Positions 1-7,329 of a DNA stretch of 29,267 nucleotides are shown one piece after another. The notes beneath the pieces are model-generated. The model searched no databases. It worked only from the letters and a program-made list of their open reading frames with translations, and was not told the origin of the DNA. Origin of the DNA: an uncultured Lachnospiraceae bacterium (GTDB taxonomy: Bacteria; Bacillota; Clostridia; Lachnospirales; Lachnospiraceae); contig CAJTUC010000042.1 in NCBI GenBank assembly GCA_910579395.1, forward strand, positions 1 to 29,267, read 5' to 3'. The translations under genes and the position numbers were made by a program. Position 1 is the stretch's first letter; the number at the start of each line of letters is the position of its first letter.

Positions 1-690
1 TGTTTCGGATAAAATCTTTTCCGTTTTTCCCTGCAAGATACTTTTTCCCTTATCCAAAATTAAAATATCGGTACAGAATTTTTCCATATCATGCAGTTGG
101 TGTGATGAAACAATAAATGTTGTGTTTCGTTCTTTCGCCATATCGCAAATCAGACGGTATAGGTTAATCTGTCCCTGCGGGTCTAATCCGTTTGCCGGTT
201 CATCTAAAATAATCAGTTTTGGCTGTCCTAACATAGCCCTTGCCAATGCCAGTCTTTGTTTCATTCCAAGAGAAAACTTTTTCACTTTCTTTTCAGCCTG
301 GTTCTTAAGTCCGACATAATCAAGCAATTCCATGACTTGCCCGTTTGGGATATTTTCATATAGGTGTGCAAAACATTCTATATTTTCTCTTGCAGTCAGT
401 TCCTGATAAAAACTGGGGGTGTCAAGTGCTGCTCCAACCTTTGACAATGCCAGTCCGGGATTTTCGTCTAATGATACGTTGTCTATGACGATTTTCCCAT
501 TATCTTTGGAACACAAATTTGTAATCATCTTTAATGTCGTAGTTTTGCCCGCCCCGTTTGTCCCCAATAGTCCCATGATATTTCCGGGTGTAAGGTCAAA
601 GCAGACATTCTCAACGGCAGTTTCCGAATTGAACCTGTTCGATTTTCTATATGTTTTTCTTAGATTTTTTACGCTGATTATTTTCTCCAT
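1..690 (-). CDS. ABC transporter ATP-binding protein (3' end outside window)
   Basis: Reading the minus strand from the ATG at 688-690 gives an open frame that runs off the window after 230 codons, so the C-terminus is missing. The protein starts MEKIISVKNLRKTY and shows Walker A (GTNGAGKTT), the ABC signature (FSLGMKQRL), Walker B (LIILDEP) and the switch-histidine region (FIVSSHQLHDME). This order and the short spacing are typical of the BcrA/antimicrobial-peptide export type, which pairs with a separate membrane permease; that gene should lie just left of the window. The start overlaps the end of the anti-sigma gene by 13 bases, which points to translational coupling in a sigma/anti-sigma/ABC operon. 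Export or resistance to a cell-envelope-active compound is inferred from family and context only. Confidence 0.93.
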   Translation of the reverse strand, partial: MEKIISVKNLRKTYRKSNRFNSETAVENVCFDLTPGNIMGLLGTNGAGKTTTLKMITNLCSKDNGKIVIDNVSLDENPGLALSKVGAALDTPSFYQELTARENIECFAHLYENIPNGQVMELLDYVGLKNQAEKKVKKFSLGMKQRLALARAMLGQPKLIILDEPANGLDPQGQINLYRLICDMAKERNTTFIVSSHQLHDMEKFCTDILILDKGKSILQGKTEKILSET

Positions 691-1445
691 TTATCAATCC
701 TCCCAATAATTCCAAATATTATAATTCCAATTACTTCTCCAAGGGCATTGCCTATAAATCCCTGCATATGGAGCGCGTCTTCCCACATATAATCTCCCGT
801 GATTAGTTTTGTGACATAGTTTCCTATGATTACCAAGAATAGGAACAATGCTATGCAGTCCCAAATATTCCATTTTAGGAATGTTCTTGCAAGCACTGGA
901 AGCCAAAGGACACAAAGCCATAACAGCAGGATAGGCACACCATAACGGAAAAGCCAAAATGTCCCTGTTCCAATCAGATAATACCGGGTTATCTGTATGA
1001 CAGAAAGCAGGACAAACACCCCAATGCTTATAACTGCCATTGCAATACAGCCTTTATTCTTTTTGCAGGTTGAAAGAGCATATATAAAAGCGTCCGCAAA
1101 TAAGCAAGAGCTTCCTGCAATCAAAGACCATGTAATTCCTTTGTTTACCGCCAAATCCACAATCAGACAGATCAGTATTGCAATAAAGCTAAGACAGCCT
1201 AAGCCATATAGCAGATACATTTTCTTTGTTTTATTCAAAAATCTTTTTACATCTGAAATTTCTGTCGGCGGCGTTTCCATTTCCAAATGACAAGCCATAT
1301 CTTGATATATCTCACTACATTCTGTACAATGCTCTAAATGGTTATCAATGCTCTTTTTAGAAACATCACTTACCATTCCGTCAACATAGAGAGGAAGTAA
1401 ATCTCTGACAATCTCACAAGCTAATTCTTTTTCCCTTAGTTCCAT
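678..1445 (-). CDS. Membrane-anchored anti-sigma factor with zinc-finger-like N-terminus
   Basis: The 255-residue protein begins MELREKELACEIVRDLLPLYVDG and then has HLEHCTECSEIY. This matches the Cys...His-x3-Cys-x2-Cys pattern of zf-HC2 anti-sigma factors, which hold an ECF sigma factor through this small cytoplasmic domain. From about residue 75 it has several hydrophobic segments (for example LLYGLGCLSFIAILICLIV and ILLLWLCVLWLPVLA), so it is a polytopic membrane protein rather than a single-pass RsiW type. It overlaps the sigma gene upstream by 10 bases and the ABC gene downstream by 13. The role, releasing the adjacent sigma factor on an envelope signal, follows from the gene pair; the signal is unknown. 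Confidence 0.85.
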   Translation of the reverse strand: MELREKELACEIVRDLLPLYVDGMVSDVSKKSIDNHLEHCTECSEIYQDMACHLEMETPPTEISDVKRFLNKTKKMYLLYGLGCLSFIAILICLIVDLAVNKGITWSLIAGSSCLFADAFIYALSTCKKNKGCIAMAVISIGVFVLLSVIQITRYYLIGTGTFWLFRYGVPILLLWLCVLWLPVLARTFLKWNIWDCIALFLFLVIIGNYVTKLITGDYMWEDALHMQGFIGNALGEVIGIIIFGIIGRIDKWRK

Positions 1446-1927
1446 TCTCTCATTCCTTTCATTATTTTCTGTTTTCCACGGTAATAAGTTACCCTCGCCC
1501 AGTTTTCCGTTTTTCCCAAAATAGCCGCAATTTCAGAAAATTGTAGTTCTCCTGCTAATCGTAAATACATGACTTCTCTTGTTACATCATCAAGGTTGTG
1601 CATTAGGCGGAAAATTTCTATTTTTTCTAAATTGTCAAGGCTTTTACTTTCAACATTTTCTGTGGAAGGTATCGTATCGTCCAGTGGGGCGGTTTTGTGC
1701 CTGCTTCTTTTTTCCAGTTCTTTGTACCATATTTTTTTGGCAATACCGCATAGCCAGACGGAAATTTTACAATCTCCCCTAAACTTGTCAATCCCCTTAA
1801 TTGCTTGAAAGAATGTTTCCTGCGTCAGTTCCTCGGCAAGTCCGCTGTCCTGCGTTAAGCCGCATAGATATTTATATAGCATGGCGGCGTTTTCACGATA
1901 TATTTCATCAATTTTTTCTTTATCCAT
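1436..1927 (-). CDS. ECF-type RNA polymerase sigma factor
   Basis: The 163-residue protein has region 2 of sigma-70 (LCGLTQDSGLAEELTQETFFQAI, then KFRGDCKISVWLCGIAKKIW) and region 4 (REVMYLRLAGELQFSEIAAILGKTENWARVTYYRGKQKI), the two domains kept in extracytoplasmic-function sigma factors. The length is normal for the family. The start is supported by AGGTG 7-8 bases upstream of the ATG at 1925-1927. The minus-strand leader contains TTGTAACAAAT (1964-1974), which resembles the AAC-containing -35 of ECF promoters and could mean autoregulation; no clear -10 was found. It is the first gene of the three-gene operon with the anti-sigma factor and ABC ATPase. Confidence 0.92.
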   Translation of the reverse strand: MDKEKIDEIYRENAAMLYKYLCGLTQDSGLAEELTQETFFQAIKGIDKFRGDCKISVWLCGIAKKIWYKELEKRSRHKTAPLDDTIPSTENVESKSLDNLEKIEIFRLMHNLDDVTREVMYLRLAGELQFSEIAAILGKTENWARVTYYRGKQKIMKGMREWN

Positions 1928-1980
1928 ATCAGCACCTCATATTATTAGTTCTTTTCAAGTGCGATTTGTTACAAATATTT

Positions 1981-2136
1981 TTATATTTTTTTACTTAAAA
2001 GAAAAACCCCTGTCATTGACAGAGCCTTTCCTTGTTTAATCGAACTATCCGCCATCTTGTACAGTTCTGCAAACGCATCAGCCACCTTTTGACATTTTGT
2101 CCGTTCTTCCTCTGTGATATAAACTTTCTTTTCCAT
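1981..2136 (-). pseudogene. Truncated small hypothetical ORF that reads through a terminator
   Basis: From ATG at 2134-2136 the minus strand encodes 51 residues starting MEKKVYITEEERTKCQKVAD; an in-frame ATG at 2146-2148 adds MVIS. The N-terminal part (to about AELYKM) looks like a real small Clostridial protein, and from memory its relatives continue with a further conserved stretch that is absent here. The last 15 or so residues are the translation of a rho-independent terminator (1997-2024), which suggests the 3' part was lost and the frame now runs by chance to the TAA at 1981. Its start region lies inside the repeat copy at 2134-2217. Function unknown. Confidence 0.45.
1997..2024 (-). 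terminator. Rho-independent terminator
   Basis: On the minus strand CTCTGTC (2018-2024) pairs with GACAGGG (2008-2014, one G-T) around an AAT loop, followed by GGTTTTTCTTTT. It terminates transcription arriving from the truncated small ORF before it enters the sigma-factor promoter region. Confidence 0.75.
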
Positions 2137-2217
2137 ACTAATAACCATGCCTTTCTCTCAACCTGCGAACTTTGGGCGCAGGCACAAATTCGCGTGTGAA
2201 AAATTTATTTTTCACAC
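2134..2217 (-). repeat. Partial copy of the palindromic intergenic element (copy A)
   Basis: Positions 2134-2168 are identical over 35 bases to 5880-5914. Beyond that the two copies diverge but keep the same two hairpins. The first is GCGAACTTTG/CAAATTCGC (2165-2174 with 2185-2193, one bulge) around the GGCGCA-GGCA loop. The second is a perfect 10-bp GTGTGAAAAA/TTTTTCACAC (2194-2203 with 2208-2217). In the other copy the second hairpin has a different sequence but is again perfect, so pairing is conserved rather than sequence. Read on the minus strand, the end of the repeat carries a ribosome site-like AGAGAAAGG, ATGG and the ATG of the small ORF. Confidence 0.75.
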
Positions 2218-2660
2218 TACTTTACCTCGTTTCTTATAAAAATTTACCATATTCATTTTATAAAAACCAACTGCACACCAGCTTTTATTCCTCTTGTTTG
2301 TTGCAAAACCCACTTTACTAACAATTCACTTCGCTGAATGGAGCGGGTGGAAAAGCAATAGAAGGAGATTCTGTTTTAGAAGGAAACTGGTCTGTGATGA
2401 AGAAGATGTCAGACAACTGGAAACATTGGAAGGCATCAATCTGGAACAGGCGGACAATCTCAGGTCGCTGTTCGTCAATGGAATCAGGTATCAGGACGGC
2501 ACGATTCTCCAGCGTAATTGATGTGGACAAGGTCAGCGCGCTCCTGGCAGGAGATAACATGGACGAGATCCTGCTTCCGTAAGAATACGATTACCACTGT
2601 GCCCTCTCAGGCTTCCGAAAAAGGACTTTCGGAAAAGTACAGACTCGCGTCATCCTTCTC
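2218..2660 (+). pseudogene. Gene-poor stretch with possible degraded coding remnant
   Basis: No intact gene is visible. Between about 2338 and 2582 the plus strand has coding-like fragments in different frames: NGAGGKAIEGDSVLEGNWSV, then DEEDVRQLETLEGINLEQAD...NGIRYQDGTILQR, then VIDVDKVSALLAGDNMDEIL ending at the TAA of 2580-2582. Joined across two frame changes they read as the C-terminal part of one protein, which I do not recognise. The rest (2218-2337 and 2583-2660) shows nothing I can name. Confidence 0.3.
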
Positions 2661-2689
2661 TTGCCAAAAAACCGGAGTTTCTGTATACT
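2661..2689 (+). promoter_or_regulatory. Sigma-A-type promoter for the 34-residue peptide gene
   Basis: TTGCCA (2661-2666) and TATACT (2684-2689) are separated by exactly 17 bases, a near-consensus housekeeping promoter about 20 bases before the ribosome site of the small gene at 2725. Confidence 0.7.
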
Positions 2690-2724
2690 GTTTATATACA
2701 AATCGAAACAGGAGGGGGTTACTT

Positions 2725-2829
2725 ATGTACGAAATTTTAAAATACGTTATTGACATCGCCTTTGTTGTGGTGGTCGCAATCGCAGTTATCTCCGCGATAC
2801 GGAAAAAGAAGAAAAAAGATGGTGAATAA
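2725..2829 (+). CDS. 34-residue single-pass membrane peptide, function unknown
   Basis: The product MYEILKYVIDIAFVVVVAIA... has one transmembrane segment of about 18 residues (IDIAFVVVVAIAVISAI) followed by a run of lysines (RKKKKKDGE), so the N-terminus should face out and the basic tail should stay in the cytoplasm. A strong ribosome site, AGGAGG, lies at 2710-2715 before ATG at 2725. A good promoter (2661-2689) and a perfect terminator hairpin (2813-2842) bracket it, so it is a complete monocistronic unit and not a chance ORF. It could be a regulatory membrane peptide or a type I toxin-like peptide; no antitoxin RNA was identified. Nothing supports a specific function. Confidence 0.7.
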   Translation: MYEILKYVIDIAFVVVVAIAVISAIRKKKKKDGE

Positions 2830-2842
2830 ACACCATCTTTTT
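2813..2842. terminator. Bidirectional terminator between the small peptide gene and the lipoprotein gene
   Basis: AAAAAGATGGTG (2813-2824) and CACCATCTTTTT (2831-2842) form a perfect 12-bp stem with a six-base loop that contains the TAA stop of the small gene. T-runs follow the stem on both strands, so it can end the plus-strand small gene and the minus-strand lipoprotein operon. Confidence 0.88.
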
Positions 2843-2864
2843 CCTGCCTCAAACTGTCCGAATA

Positions 2865-4379
2865 TTAATAACCATACATCCTGTCTATGACCGTTCCATC
2901 CATCGCGTTGATCGTCAGGATGCTTTCATACTCACCTTTCCGAATATAAAAGTCCTCACCGCCGCTCCCCCGGTAAGTCTCCGTCCCGAAGAAATCCCAT
3001 ACAGGAATGAGCGTTCCTTCCGCAGCGTTCTTCTCCCTGACGCGCATATAGCTCAGGCATACTCTGTCTATGTTTATTTCCAGACTGCTGCCTTCCTCGA
3101 TGAATCTGTCTTTTTCCTTTTTGATGATCATTTGCTCAAAAATGTTCTGAATCTCTGAAAAAGGAAGCAAAAACACATAGTCAGAAGATAAGTCCTCTAT
3201 TTCATATGGAGCCGACCAGTCGAAAGAAACAAGGCCATCTTCATCATAAACAAACAGCATCTCCTCAAAAGGCCAGCTTACGGTTTCATCTCCCGACATG
3301 CTATTTGCATTCTGCCGCGTATAACTGACAGGTACACCATCTACGATCCTGATGGCATGAACCCCGTAAGCGATTCTGTCAACCTCTGTTCTTCCCTCTT
3401 TTTCCGGCCCGACCAGTTTGTAATTGGCAACATATTCCCCGCCCTGCACGGCAAAGTTTTCTATTCCCATCTGCGCTAACGCTTCCTCTGCCTTTGCAGA
3501 AGCTTCTTCCGGCCTTATCTGCGCGTCCTCTATTCTTTCCTCCACTTCCTTCATCTCATCTTCGGAAGTAAAATAATCCCCATAATACAGATAGTTGTAA
3601 TCTGCCACATAAAATCTTGTCCACCGCCATGTTTTATCCATATGGTTGAGCATATAGATACTGTAATCTCTCCCCCGTGCCGTCACAAAACCGTCCAGTT
3701 GATTCCAGTCGGCGCCGGATGTCCCGCCCTCTTCTACGACTGCTGGAAGTTCTTTGATCACCGCAGCCTCCGCTATCCCATTTGCCTCTGCGGCTTCCAG
3801 CATCGCCCTTGCCTCTGCGAGCTGTTGATTCAGCGTCCTGTCCGTATCATCATAAGAGGCATCGCCGTCTACGCCGTTTGCCTTCTCCGCTTCAAGCATC
3901 TCAATCCTCTTTTTCAACTCTTCCACGGTAAAACCCTGCGTCTCTGCCATCGCCTCATAATCTCTGTCCCAGAGTTTCCCACCGTCTAAAAGTACTGTAT
4001 TCACGATATCGTAATCCTCCTGCGTAAAAAAACGCGCCGTGACCTTCTTCGTCCTAATCCCGGGCACATCGGGAATCTCGAATTCCGCATTCACCCGGAA
4101 CACGATATTGCCGTCCTGAAATTCCATCTGGTACCGTTCCGGCGCCTGTACCTGTGCGGCCACACTGTCCGCAGCCCCTTTCGCCTGGCCGCTCTGTCCT
4201 TCTTCAAACAAATTCATGCTTCCATCTTCCATACCTGCCTGGCCTTCCGTTCCCTCCGTTCTCGGAATTACCAGTTCTTCCTCCGTCTGCACATCGTTTC
4301 CACAGCCCGAAAGAACAGCGGCGCAGATTCCCATTGCTGCCAGATAAAGGGGTACGTTTCTTTTTTCTTTTCTTATCAT
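2865..4379 (-). CDS. Lipoprotein of unknown function (possibly DUF6034-type), two-component operon partner
   Basis: The 504-residue product has a short basic N-terminus, a hydrophobic core and lipobox LSGC with Cys26, so it should be attached to the outer face of the membrane. An acidic low-complexity linker (about 28-75) is followed by a region with a coiled-coil-like stretch (about 150-200, EELKKRIEMLEAEKAN) and a C-terminal part ending in ILTINAMDGTVIDRMYGY, reminiscent of PepSY/YycI-type repeats. I recall similar Lachnospiraceae proteins being placed in DUF6034, but I am not sure. It is the last gene after a response regulator and histidine kinase, so it may be the output or a signal-modulating partner of that system. 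A GGAAGGAG ribosome site precedes the ATG at 4377-4379. Confidence 0.85.
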   Translation of the reverse strand: MIRKEKRNVPLYLAAMGICAAVLSGCGNDVQTEEELVIPRTEGTEGQAGMEDGSMNLFEEGQSGQAKGAADSVAAQVQAPERYQMEFQDGNIVFRVNAEFEIPDVPGIRTKKVTARFFTQEDYDIVNTVLLDGGKLWDRDYEAMAETQGFTVEELKKRIEMLEAEKANGVDGDASYDDTDRTLNQQLAEARAMLEAAEANGIAEAAVIKELPAVVEEGGTSGADWNQLDGFVTARGRDYSIYMLNHMDKTWRWTRFYVADYNYLYYGDYFTSEDEMKEVEERIEDAQIRPEEASAKAEEALAQMGIENFAVQGGEYVANYKLVGPEKEGRTEVDRIAYGVHAIRIVDGVPVSYTRQNANSMSGDETVSWPFEEMLFVYDEDGLVSFDWSAPYEIEDLSSDYVFLLPFSEIQNIFEQMIIKKEKDRFIEEGSSLEINIDRVCLSYMRVREKNAAEGTLIPVWDFFGTETYRGSGGEDFYIRKGEYESILTINAMDGTVIDRMYGY

Positions 4380-4499
4380 TATTTCGTTCGCTCCTTCCTA
4401 TTTCGTGTATTACTCCTACACAATACCCCTTTCCCCTGTAAAAGGTATACAGCAAAGTGTAAACGTTTTGTAAAAGGCACAGGCTCCGCAAAGGAGATT

Positions 4500-5882
4500 C
4501 TACGCCGGGAACACGATGGAGACTTCCGTGCCCTCTCCCAGTTCGCTCTCAATCCGAAGGTCTGCGCCGTGCAGTTTGGCAATCCTGCTGCATAGCGCCA
4601 GCCCCAGTCCGTTTCCGCCTGCCTTCCTGCTGCGCGCCTTATCCACCATGTAAAAAGCTTCCGTTACTCTGGAAATCTCCTCTTTCGGAATCCCGCATCC
4701 ATTGTCGCGTACTGCAATGGTGTTTTCCCGCGCCGTCATATAAATACACGCGCCTTCCTCACTTGCCCTGGCCGCATTATCGACCAGATTCACCAGCAGA
4801 CTAATCATCAAATCTTTATCCATAAACCGTTTATCCATCCGGCATGTATGCTTTAATGCCATCTTTCTCGATTTCAGATTATTTTCTTCCAATTCAGCAA
4901 CCGCCTCAAATACTTCCTCTATGGAAGTCTCTTCCATGGAAATGCTGTCGTTATCATACATTCCGATCAGGCTCATCAGCTTACTGTTCACACGCCCCAG
5001 TCTGCCGCACTCGTCATAAATATGCCGCAGGGCGCTTTCTTTCTGTTCCTGTGACAGATTCACATGGAGTAAAGAATCCGCATAACCCATAATGGAAGTC
5101 ATAGGCGTTTTCATCTCATGTGTCAGAGCGCCGAGCATCTGCCGGCGCCGCTCCGACTCTGACGACAATTCTTCCACCTGTCTTTCAATCCGCTCCGCCA
5201 TACTGTTGAAAGCTTCTGCCACCTCGCCCGTCTCATCGCTGGCGGATACATCCGCCCGCCTGCAAAACATCCCGCCGCTGATATCCTGCGCCGCCCGCTG
5301 CAATTCCCGCAAAGGAGCGAGCGCCTTTTTCGTCATAACAGAAACCAGAAGCACGGCAGCCAGCGCCATGCCAAGATAAATGGCGAAATAAAAAAAAGCC
5401 TGCCTGCGGATATCCTCATAAAGAGAGGAAATATCCTGCACCAGAATCAGTTTATAACTCTGATTTCCCATCTCCGGAACATCCCTGCCCGCAAGCAGGA
5501 TATACTGACTTCCGTTCTTCTGGATAACGCTCCCGCGCACTAGCATCTCCCACCGCTCATCCGACAGCTCCGTCAGCAGAAAAGGCGTCATATTACAGAC
5601 GACCTCATTTTCCTTTAGCAGGATATAGGAAGAAGCATCGAATTTTTTGATAATATAATCATAATAAGCATTGGCCGTCGTATCGTTAAATCCTTTGAGC
5701 GGTTCATAATCCAGTTCTTTTCCCACAGCATAGGAAACGGCATTCAGCTGCTGCTCATAATTCTCGATGGTCTTTCCTTCATTAAAAAGGAACGAATGAT
5801 AGATAACGGCCGCCCCCGCGGCCGCAGTGCCTGCAAGGAGCGTCGTCATCGTTATCACAGATAACTTTTTCCAGAGTTTCAT
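4500..5882 (-). CDS. Membrane sensor histidine kinase
   Basis: The kinase has an N-terminal transmembrane helix (about 5-27), an extracellular sensing region of about 130 residues, a second helix (about 163-183), a HAMP linker (ALAPLRELQRAAQDI) and the dimerisation/phosphoacceptor box GALTHEMKTPMTS with the phospho-His near residue 255. The ATPase domain follows with N (NLVDNAARAS), G1 (VRDNGCGIP) and G2 (GGNGLGLAL) boxes. The start chosen is MKLWKK at 5880-5882; an in-frame ATG 12 bases upstream (5892-5894) would add MVIS, but both lie in a repeat that also precedes an unrelated ORF. It works with the response regulator upstream, from which it is split by a 250-base palindromic element. Confidence 0.93.
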   Translation of the reverse strand: MKLWKKLSVITMTTLLAGTAAAGAAVIYHSFLFNEGKTIENYEQQLNAVSYAVGKELDYEPLKGFNDTTANAYYDYIIKKFDASSYILLKENEVVCNMTPFLLTELSDERWEMLVRGSVIQKNGSQYILLAGRDVPEMGNQSYKLILVQDISSLYEDIRRQAFFYFAIYLGMALAAVLLVSVMTKKALAPLRELQRAAQDISGGMFCRRADVSASDETGEVAEAFNSMAERIERQVEELSSESERRRQMLGALTHEMKTPMTSIMGYADSLLHVNLSQEQKESALRHIYDECGRLGRVNSKLMSLIGMYDNDSISMEETSIEEVFEAVAELEENNLKSRKMALKHTCRMDKRFMDKDLMISLLVNLVDNAARASEEGACIYMTARENTIAVRDNGCGIPKEEISRVTEAFYMVDKARSRKAGGNGLGLALCSRIAKLHGADLRIESELGEGTEVSIVFPA

Positions 5883-6138
5883 ACTAATAACCATGCCTTT
5901 CTCTCAACCTGCGAGTTTGGGCGCAAGCACAAACTTGCGATTGAAAAATCTCTGATTTTTCAATCTAGCCTCCATGATTCCGCTCCGCGGAATCTCAAAA
6001 TCCGAACACAAATAGATTTGTGTTGGAGAATGCCCGGATTTGGGGCATTCTTCGGTGTGAAGAAGATTTGCTTTGCAAATCCATAGAACTTCTTGGCGAA
6101 ACAGCCTATGCTGTGAGCCTTAGAACATCTCTTCACAC
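5880..6138 (-). repeat. Palindromic intergenic element between response regulator and kinase genes
   Basis: Reading the plus strand, perfect or near-perfect hairpins follow each other: 5911-5938 (9 bp, one G-T), 5940-5964 (11 bp), 5976-5994 (8 bp), 6005-6024 (9 bp), 6028-6050 (GAATGCCC/GGGCATTC). Then comes a cloverleaf-like unit. Its outer stem is GTGTGAAGA (6055-6063) with TCTTCACAC (6130-6138). Arm 1 is GATTTGC/GCAAATC (6065-6081). Arm 2 is AGAACTTCT (6085-6093) with AGAACATCT (6122-6130, two mismatches) capped by ACAGC/GCTGT (6101-6114). One end sits on the regulator's TAG stop, the other holds the kinase start codon. Confidence 0.85.
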
Positions 6139-6794
6139 TATTCCAGTCTGTATCCGGTCTTAGAAATCGTGCGGATCACTTCATAAAAATCCAGTTTCTT
6201 ACGCAGCTGGCCGATATGAACATCGACGGTCCTTGTCTCTCCCACATAATCCGTTCCCCACAGCCTGTTCAGCAGTTCTTCCCTGCTGAAAGCCACATTC
6301 CTGCTTTTGGCCAGCGTCACGAGCAGCTCATACTCCATCGGTTTCAAGGATATTCTTTCCCCGTTTTTCGTCACGCTGTGTTCCTTTAAATCAATGACAA
6401 CATCCCGTATCTGTATTTTTTCCCTGCCGCGGCCTGTCCTCTGCAGCACTTTTTCTATCCGCACCAACAGTTCCAGCACTTCAAATGGTTTCACAATATA
6501 GTCTTCCGCCCCTGCCTTTAATCCATGTACCTTGGAAATCACATCATCCTTTGCCGTCAGATAGATGACCGGAATCTGCGTCTTTCGCAAATCCTCCATC
6601 AAAGCAAAGCCGTCCTTTCCGGGCAGCATCACATCCACCAATGCGAGCGCGATATCACCGCAATCCTCTTTTTCCAACATTTCCGCCGCCTGCAGTCCGT
6701 CAAGAACAGGAATTGCGTCATATCCAGCCACATTCAGATTCATGCAGAGCAGTTCCGAAATAGAAGCATCATCTTCAATCACTAAAATTTTCAT
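6138..6794 (-). CDS. OmpR/PhoB-family response regulator
   Basis: The 218-residue protein starts MKILVIEDDA and has the receiver residues Asp8/Asp9, phospho-acceptor Asp54 (LVDVMLPGKDG), Thr80 (YLTAKDD) and Lys102 (YIVKPFE). The C-terminal winged helix runs from about 125 to 218 (SLKPMEYELLVTLAKSRNVAFSREELLNRLWG...RTVDVHIGQLRKKL...RTISKTGYRLE), complete for the family. It should be phosphorylated by the kinase encoded directly downstream and bind DNA as a dimer; target genes are not evident, though the lipoprotein gene in the same operon is a candidate. A GGGGGAATG ribosome site precedes the ATG at 6792-6794. The TAG stop abuts the palindromic element. Confidence 0.95.
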   Translation of the reverse strand: MKILVIEDDASISELLCMNLNVAGYDAIPVLDGLQAAEMLEKEDCGDIALALVDVMLPGKDGFALMEDLRKTQIPVIYLTAKDDVISKVHGLKAGAEDYIVKPFEVLELLVRIEKVLQRTGRGREKIQIRDVVIDLKEHSVTKNGERISLKPMEYELLVTLAKSRNVAFSREELLNRLWGTDYVGETRTVDVHIGQLRKKLDFYEVIRTISKTGYRLE

Positions 6795-6915
6795 TCTGTT
6801 TCATTCCCCCTTCTGCCATCTTATCATACTTCCGGTGGAAAAAAAGCAACAAAATGTAAACAGGGGTATGAGAGAACTCTCTCTGCGGATGGGTTGATGA
6901 ATTTCCGTGATCTGC

Positions 6916-6944
6916 TATACATCCTTTGAACCGTTTAGTATAAT
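6916..6944 (+). promoter_or_regulatory. Probable promoter for the 63-residue protein
   Basis: TATACA (6916-6921) and a perfect TATAAT (6939-6944) are 17 bases apart on the plus strand, about 35 bases before the AGGTGAG ribosome site of the gene at 6994. Confidence 0.6.
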
Positions 6945-6993
6945 ATAAGCAGGAAATTACTTCAAAAAATGTATTCAGAAAGCAGGTGAGCAT

Positions 6994-7185
6994 ATGCCGA
7001 ATGGAGCAGATATAATCAAAGATTCCATCACAGAATTTTCGAGATTACAGGATTGGATGATATCTGTAAAAGAATGCGGCCCCGACACATACAATTCAAT
7101 GTATAAAAGATATATTGAATTAAAGGTCACATTGTCAAGTCTGGGTGTCAATCTCACAGAGCTTAACAGAATCGAAAAACAGTGA
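6994..7185 (+). CDS. Small conserved-looking hypothetical protein (63 residues)
   Basis: I do not recognise this protein. It starts MPNGADIIKDSITEFSRLQD, has no membrane segment or signal peptide, and reads as two or three amphipathic helices (DWMISVKECGPDTYNSMYKRYIELKVTLSSLGVNLTELNRIEKQ). Evidence that it is real: a TATAAT promoter upstream, AGGTGAG seven bases before the ATG, and a strong terminator downstream at 7206. It is transcribed away from the response regulator gene and towards manA. It may act as a small cytoplasmic adaptor, but the sequence does not show one. Confidence 0.65.
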   Translation: MPNGADIIKDSITEFSRLQDWMISVKECGPDTYNSMYKRYIELKVTLSSLGVNLTELNRIEKQ

Positions 7186-7205
7186 CCGCATAAGGCCAAA
7201 GAAAC

Positions 7206-7266
7206 AAAGGTGTAAAGCCCCTCGAATCTTTTTCGCACAAGATTCTGAGAACTTTACACCTTTTTT
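7206..7266. terminator. Long bidirectional terminator between convergent genes
   Basis: AAAGGTGTAAAG (7206-7217) pairs with CTTTACACCTTT (7252-7263), followed by a T-run to 7266. An inner hairpin, GAATCTT/AAGATTC, sits in the loop. It lies between the 63-residue gene (plus) and the end of manA (minus); the plus-strand T-run is the stronger one. Confidence 0.85.
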
Positions 7267-7329
7267 CATATATTTCTTTTCTAATTTGATTCTTTATCCA
7301 ATTTATTTCTTTCCTGATTCGCCTCTTCC

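Noticed and set aside
5880..6138. CRISPR array or tRNA cluster
   Set aside because: The many hairpins differ in sequence and spacing, with no regular direct repeats or unique spacers. None has tRNA features such as GGTTCRANNCC with a matching acceptor stem; the GGTTC-like hairpin at 20178 lacks the rest of a tRNA.
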